From positions 1 to 33,449 of the forward strand of contig JAEWNJ010000073.1 of assembly GCA_023392795.1 (NCBI GenBank): a stretch of 33,449 bases of DNA. The letters are read 5' to 3'. This DNA is from Candidatus Cloacimonadota bacterium (lineage in GTDB: Bacteria; Cloacimonadota; Cloacimonadia; Cloacimonadales; Cloacimonadaceae). The notes under the pieces were generated by a model. The model saw nothing but the letters and a program-made list of their open reading frames with translations. It was not told where the DNA came from and did not search any database. The stretch's first letter is position 1; the number at the start of each line of letters is the position of its first letter. The translations under genes were made by a program, and so were the position numbers. Below are positions 31,392 to 33,449 of the stretch, piece after piece.

Positions 31392-31735
31392 TTTGTTTTA
31401 CTCAATCCCCCTTGCTATTTTGTAGATGATACGCCTCCCATACACCGGTCATACACCGGTCGTACAATCGTATGACCGGTGTATGACCGGCTCATTAGAT
31501 GCGTATGAAGCTCAAGATAGGAAGATCATAGAATCGGTTGGGGATGATTTAAAAGGCTCACTTTAACACCAAGTGGCTAAAGTTTGGCGGAGCGTTTTTG
31601 TAGATGGGTTCCATCCCGATCAGCCAATGGATCAAATCCAATAGTCGGCGGATAGGTACAACCAAAAAAATCATCAGTCTTGTTTGGGCTTCAGATATTT
31701 AATTCATGCCTACCCACTCGATTTGGATGAGAGCC
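31392..31735. repeat. Dispersed repeat, copy C (complete unit, about 344 bp)
   Basis: This matches copy B (383-725) over its full length in the same orientation, 31 kb away. It is preceded by GGAAGAAGCC, a decayed form of the end motif GGAAGAGAGCC, and ends with GGATGAGAGCC directly against the A-tract of the terminator at 31743-31768. Its open frame is interrupted by a TAA where copy B has TCA, showing that the unit does not encode a conserved protein. It contains the better-preserved version of the long hairpin. Confidence 0.9.
31445..31490. repeat. Long hairpin in repeat copy C
   Basis: The arms 31445-31465 and 31470-31490 (21 bases each) enclose the 4-base loop AATC. Twenty pairs are Watson-Crick and the remaining one is G-T (G-U in RNA). 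Each arm holds two ACCGGTC-type blocks, so the stem is itself a duplicated palindrome. Confidence 0.88.
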
Positions 31736-31768
31736 TAAAAAAAAAGGAGCCCGGTGAGGGGCTCCTTT
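31733..31768 (-). terminator. Rho-independent terminator of the right-end secreted-protein gene
   Basis: On the - strand AAAGGAGCCC (31768-31759) pairs with GGGCTCCTTT (31752-31743) around a 6-base loop, followed by a run of nine or more T. It lies 22 bases after the stop codon at 31791. On the + strand the tail TTTGGTATTTT could also give weak termination. Confidence 0.9.
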
Positions 31769-31790
31769 GGTATTTTATCAGGTTTGTACT

Positions 31791-33449
31791 TTACTTGGAG
31801 AGCAGCATTTTGCTGGTGACAGCTTTGCCGCTATTCTGCACGCGGAGGAAATAGATACCGCTGGATACGGAACTACCCTTGGAATCGGTACCATTCCAAA
31901 CCACGCTGTGATTTCCACTAGTCATTTCTTTGTTAACCAGAGTGGTGATTTCCTGACCCTTGAGGTTGTAAACCTTCACGGTGGTGGGGCCACTGGTGGG
32001 TACACTGTAAGAAATGGTGGTGGTAGGATTGAAAGGATTGGGGAAGTTGCTGGCAGCCAGAGTGAGAGCGGGATTGAGTTCGTTCTCGTTGGAGGTGCCG
32101 GTGTAAACGATCGCGCGGATCATCAGTTCACCCTGAGTGAAGGGAGACCATGCGGTGCCTTGGCTGGTGAAGCTGTGTCCGTTGGCAGCAGTATCCACTC
32201 CGATCAAGGAAGCACTCGGAGTTTCCATGATCGCCAGGTAGAAGCTGCCATCATCGATGACTATGTCGCCGGGGATGGCGATGTAGTTCCAGCCCGGGAC
32301 CACGTTGGCGGCAGGATACTGCACCTGAGTGATCTGGGTGCCGGGCAGGCCATCGGTTCCGTTGTCATCAAACACGCGAACGATGATGCTGGCAGTAGAG
32401 GGAGTATGCACGAAGATCTTGGCATACTTCAAGGTAATGGGGTCATTGTAGAAGTTGTGCAATACAGCCATCTGACGAGAAGAACCAACGCTGTAGCCCT
32501 GTTCGGCAGTGCCGTCATCGTAGTGAGATTCTCCATGCAGAGCAGGAATGACAAACACTACGGCCACGTTGGAAGCAGGGGACTCATTAGCATCGTACAT
32601 AGCGGTTACATAGTAGGTATGTACTCCGCCTTCCACGTTGTTGTCGGTATAGGTAAGAACTGTAGAGGCAAGTTCATCGATCATGATGCCATCGCGATAA
32701 ACTCTGTATCCGGTGGCACGGCTGTCTCTAACGCTGTTGTTAGTAGCTACTTTCTGCAGAGAACCATCCGCAAAGGTCGGGTTCTGAGGCAATTCACCCA
32801 TCACATATTCACGGCCTTGAGCATCAGCTACATAAACTCTGATGTTCCAGTTACCTTCGATGGCTGCAGCATTGAATAGAGTGTCCCAGCCACCGAGGTT
32901 AATCATATTGCCATAACCATCTACTGTGGGACCGTCATCGATTCCTGCGGGATGTCCTGCTTGAGCGTTGCAGCGATATCCGGCCATGATGGATTGTCCG
33001 GCAGGGATGGTATAAGGAGTGGTGAGAACCACTTCGTTCCATTGATTCATTACAGGAGTAGGAACCAGTTGGTCCACTTCCAGGATGTTGGCGGAGCCTT
33101 TCCATACGCGGACGGAGTATTCGCAATTGGCTTCCATAGGCCAGAATTGGATCTTGGTGATGTTCATGCCCACATAGGGATAGATGGTGTTGGTTTCGCC
33201 CATGGCATCCCATTTGGCAGCCACGTCAAAATCAGCCACGCCGTTGGTGCCGATGGAGTTGCCAGCATTTTCAGCGTCATAATGGATCCAGCCTTCTTCG
33301 CCACCGCCACCGCCGGAACCGGGAGCATCCCAATTCAGGGTTACGGTGCTGCCGCTTACTTCACCGGTCAGATTTTCGGGAGGGGCGATAAACACATCGT
33401 TGTAGATCTTGAAATCGTCGATCATTAATCCGGTGCCGATGGGATCGTC
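31791..33449 (-). CDS. Secreted multidomain protein with type IX-like sorting domain, 5' end outside the window
   Basis: At least 552 residues are visible and the frame is open to the window edge, so the gene starts upstream (the ATG at 33425 lies inside DPIGTGLMIDDFKIY, the end of a lectin-like domain). Then follow a fibronectin-III-like part (PPENLTGEVSGSTVTLNWDA) interrupted by a Gly5 linker and a beta domain (WIHYDAENAGNSIG, GMNITKIQFWPME, NWNIRVYVADAQGREY), the rest of a Fn3 fold (GYRVYRDGIMIDEL, TYYVTAMYDANESPASN), another beta domain (HYDDGTAEQGYSVGSSR), and the sorting domain (NFPNPFNPTTTISYSVP, TVKVYNLKGQEITTLV, SSGIYFLRVQNSG, KMLLSK). A surface or secreted adhesin- or hydrolase-like protein is likely; no catalytic motif is visible. 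Confidence 0.9.
   Translation of the reverse strand, partial: DDPIGTGLMIDDFKIYNDVFIAPPENLTGEVSGSTVTLNWDAPGSGGGGGEEGWIHYDAENAGNSIGTNGVADFDVAAKWDAMGETNTIYPYVGMNITKIQFWPMEANCEYSVRVWKGSANILEVDQLVPTPVMNQWNEVVLTTPYTIPAGQSIMAGYRCNAQAGHPAGIDDGPTVDGYGNMINLGGWDTLFNAAAIEGNWNIRVYVADAQGREYVMGELPQNPTFADGSLQKVATNNSVRDSRATGYRVYRDGIMIDELASTVLTYTDNNVEGGVHTYYVTAMYDANESPASNVAVVFVIPALHGESHYDDGTAEQGYSVGSSRQMAVLHNFYNDPITLKYAKIFVHTPSTASIIVRVFDDNGTDGLPGTQITQVQYPAANVVPGWNYIAIPGDIVIDDGSFYLAIMETPSASLIGVDTAANGHSFTSQGTAWSPFTQGELMIRAIVYTGTSNENELNPALTLAASNFPNPFNPTTTISYSVPTSGPTTVKVYNLKGQEITTLVNKEMTSGNHSVVWNGTDSKGSSVSSGIYFLRVQNSGKAVTSKMLLSK

Noticed and set aside
31767..32879. 370-codon open frame on the + strand
   Set aside because: Antisense to the clear sorting-domain protein; the Gly/His/Val-rich product is the usual shadow of a Thr/Asn/Pro-rich beta protein.

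Overview
The window looks like chromosomal DNA of a Gram-negative bacterium from the Fibrobacterota-Chlorobiota-Bacteroidota side of the tree. Candidatus Cloacimonadota is my best guess. The grounds are two secreted proteins with type IX-secretion-like C-terminal sorting domains, a TonB receptor paired with a DUF4249-type lipoprotein, an anaerobe-type cluster of ferredoxin/MinD ATPases with NifX-like proteins, and a MutL/GlmL-type protein of anaerobic amino-acid metabolism. The taxonomic placement is inference; there is no rRNA or other marker gene here. I saw no tRNA, CRISPR array or intact insertion sequence.

Layout. (1) 1-830: the end of an unrecognised gene whose coding frame appears to switch, then one partial and one complete copy of a ~345-bp non-coding repeat with a long hairpin, then a promoter with a palindromic operator candidate. 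(2) 831-4777 (+): a seven-gene operon (DUF134 regulator, NifX-like, two tandem MinD/ferredoxin ATPases, NifX-like, DUF5320, Mrp) resembling the 'orange protein' type clusters of sulfate reducers; it ends at a bidirectional terminator. (3) 9902-4874 (-): a tight six-gene operon purS, purQ, comF-like, a small unknown, a MutL/GlmL-like ASKHA protein and an unknown partner. (4) 10359-13265 (-): a large secreted protein with its own terminator and a near-consensus sigma-54 promoter, divergent from (5) 13686-16948 (+): TonB receptor and lipoprotein. (6) 19172-16941 (-): a TPR/sigma-54-type AAA+ activator. (7) 21088-19311 (-): cobalamin/siderophore-type ABC binding protein and permease without an ATPase. 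(8) 21412-31065 (+): a probable operon of TPR histidine kinase, cardiolipin synthase, AddB and AddA. (9) 31066-31790: an array of short hairpins and a third copy of the 345-bp repeat. (10) 33449-31791 (-): a second secreted sorting-domain protein, cut by the window edge.

How the genes fit together. The surface genes at 10-17 kb (secreted protein, TonB receptor, lipoprotein) sit next to an enhancer-binding regulator, and the intergenic region between them contains a sigma-54 promoter candidate and a dyad that could be its binding site. The Mrp/NifX/ferredoxin-ATPase operon looks self-contained and probably autoregulated by its DUF134 gene. The most unusual items are the left-edge frameshift signal, the repeat family with its 21-bp hairpin, the hairpin array after addA, the regulator's altered GAFTGA loop, and the two unknown genes co-transcribed with the MutL-like gene.
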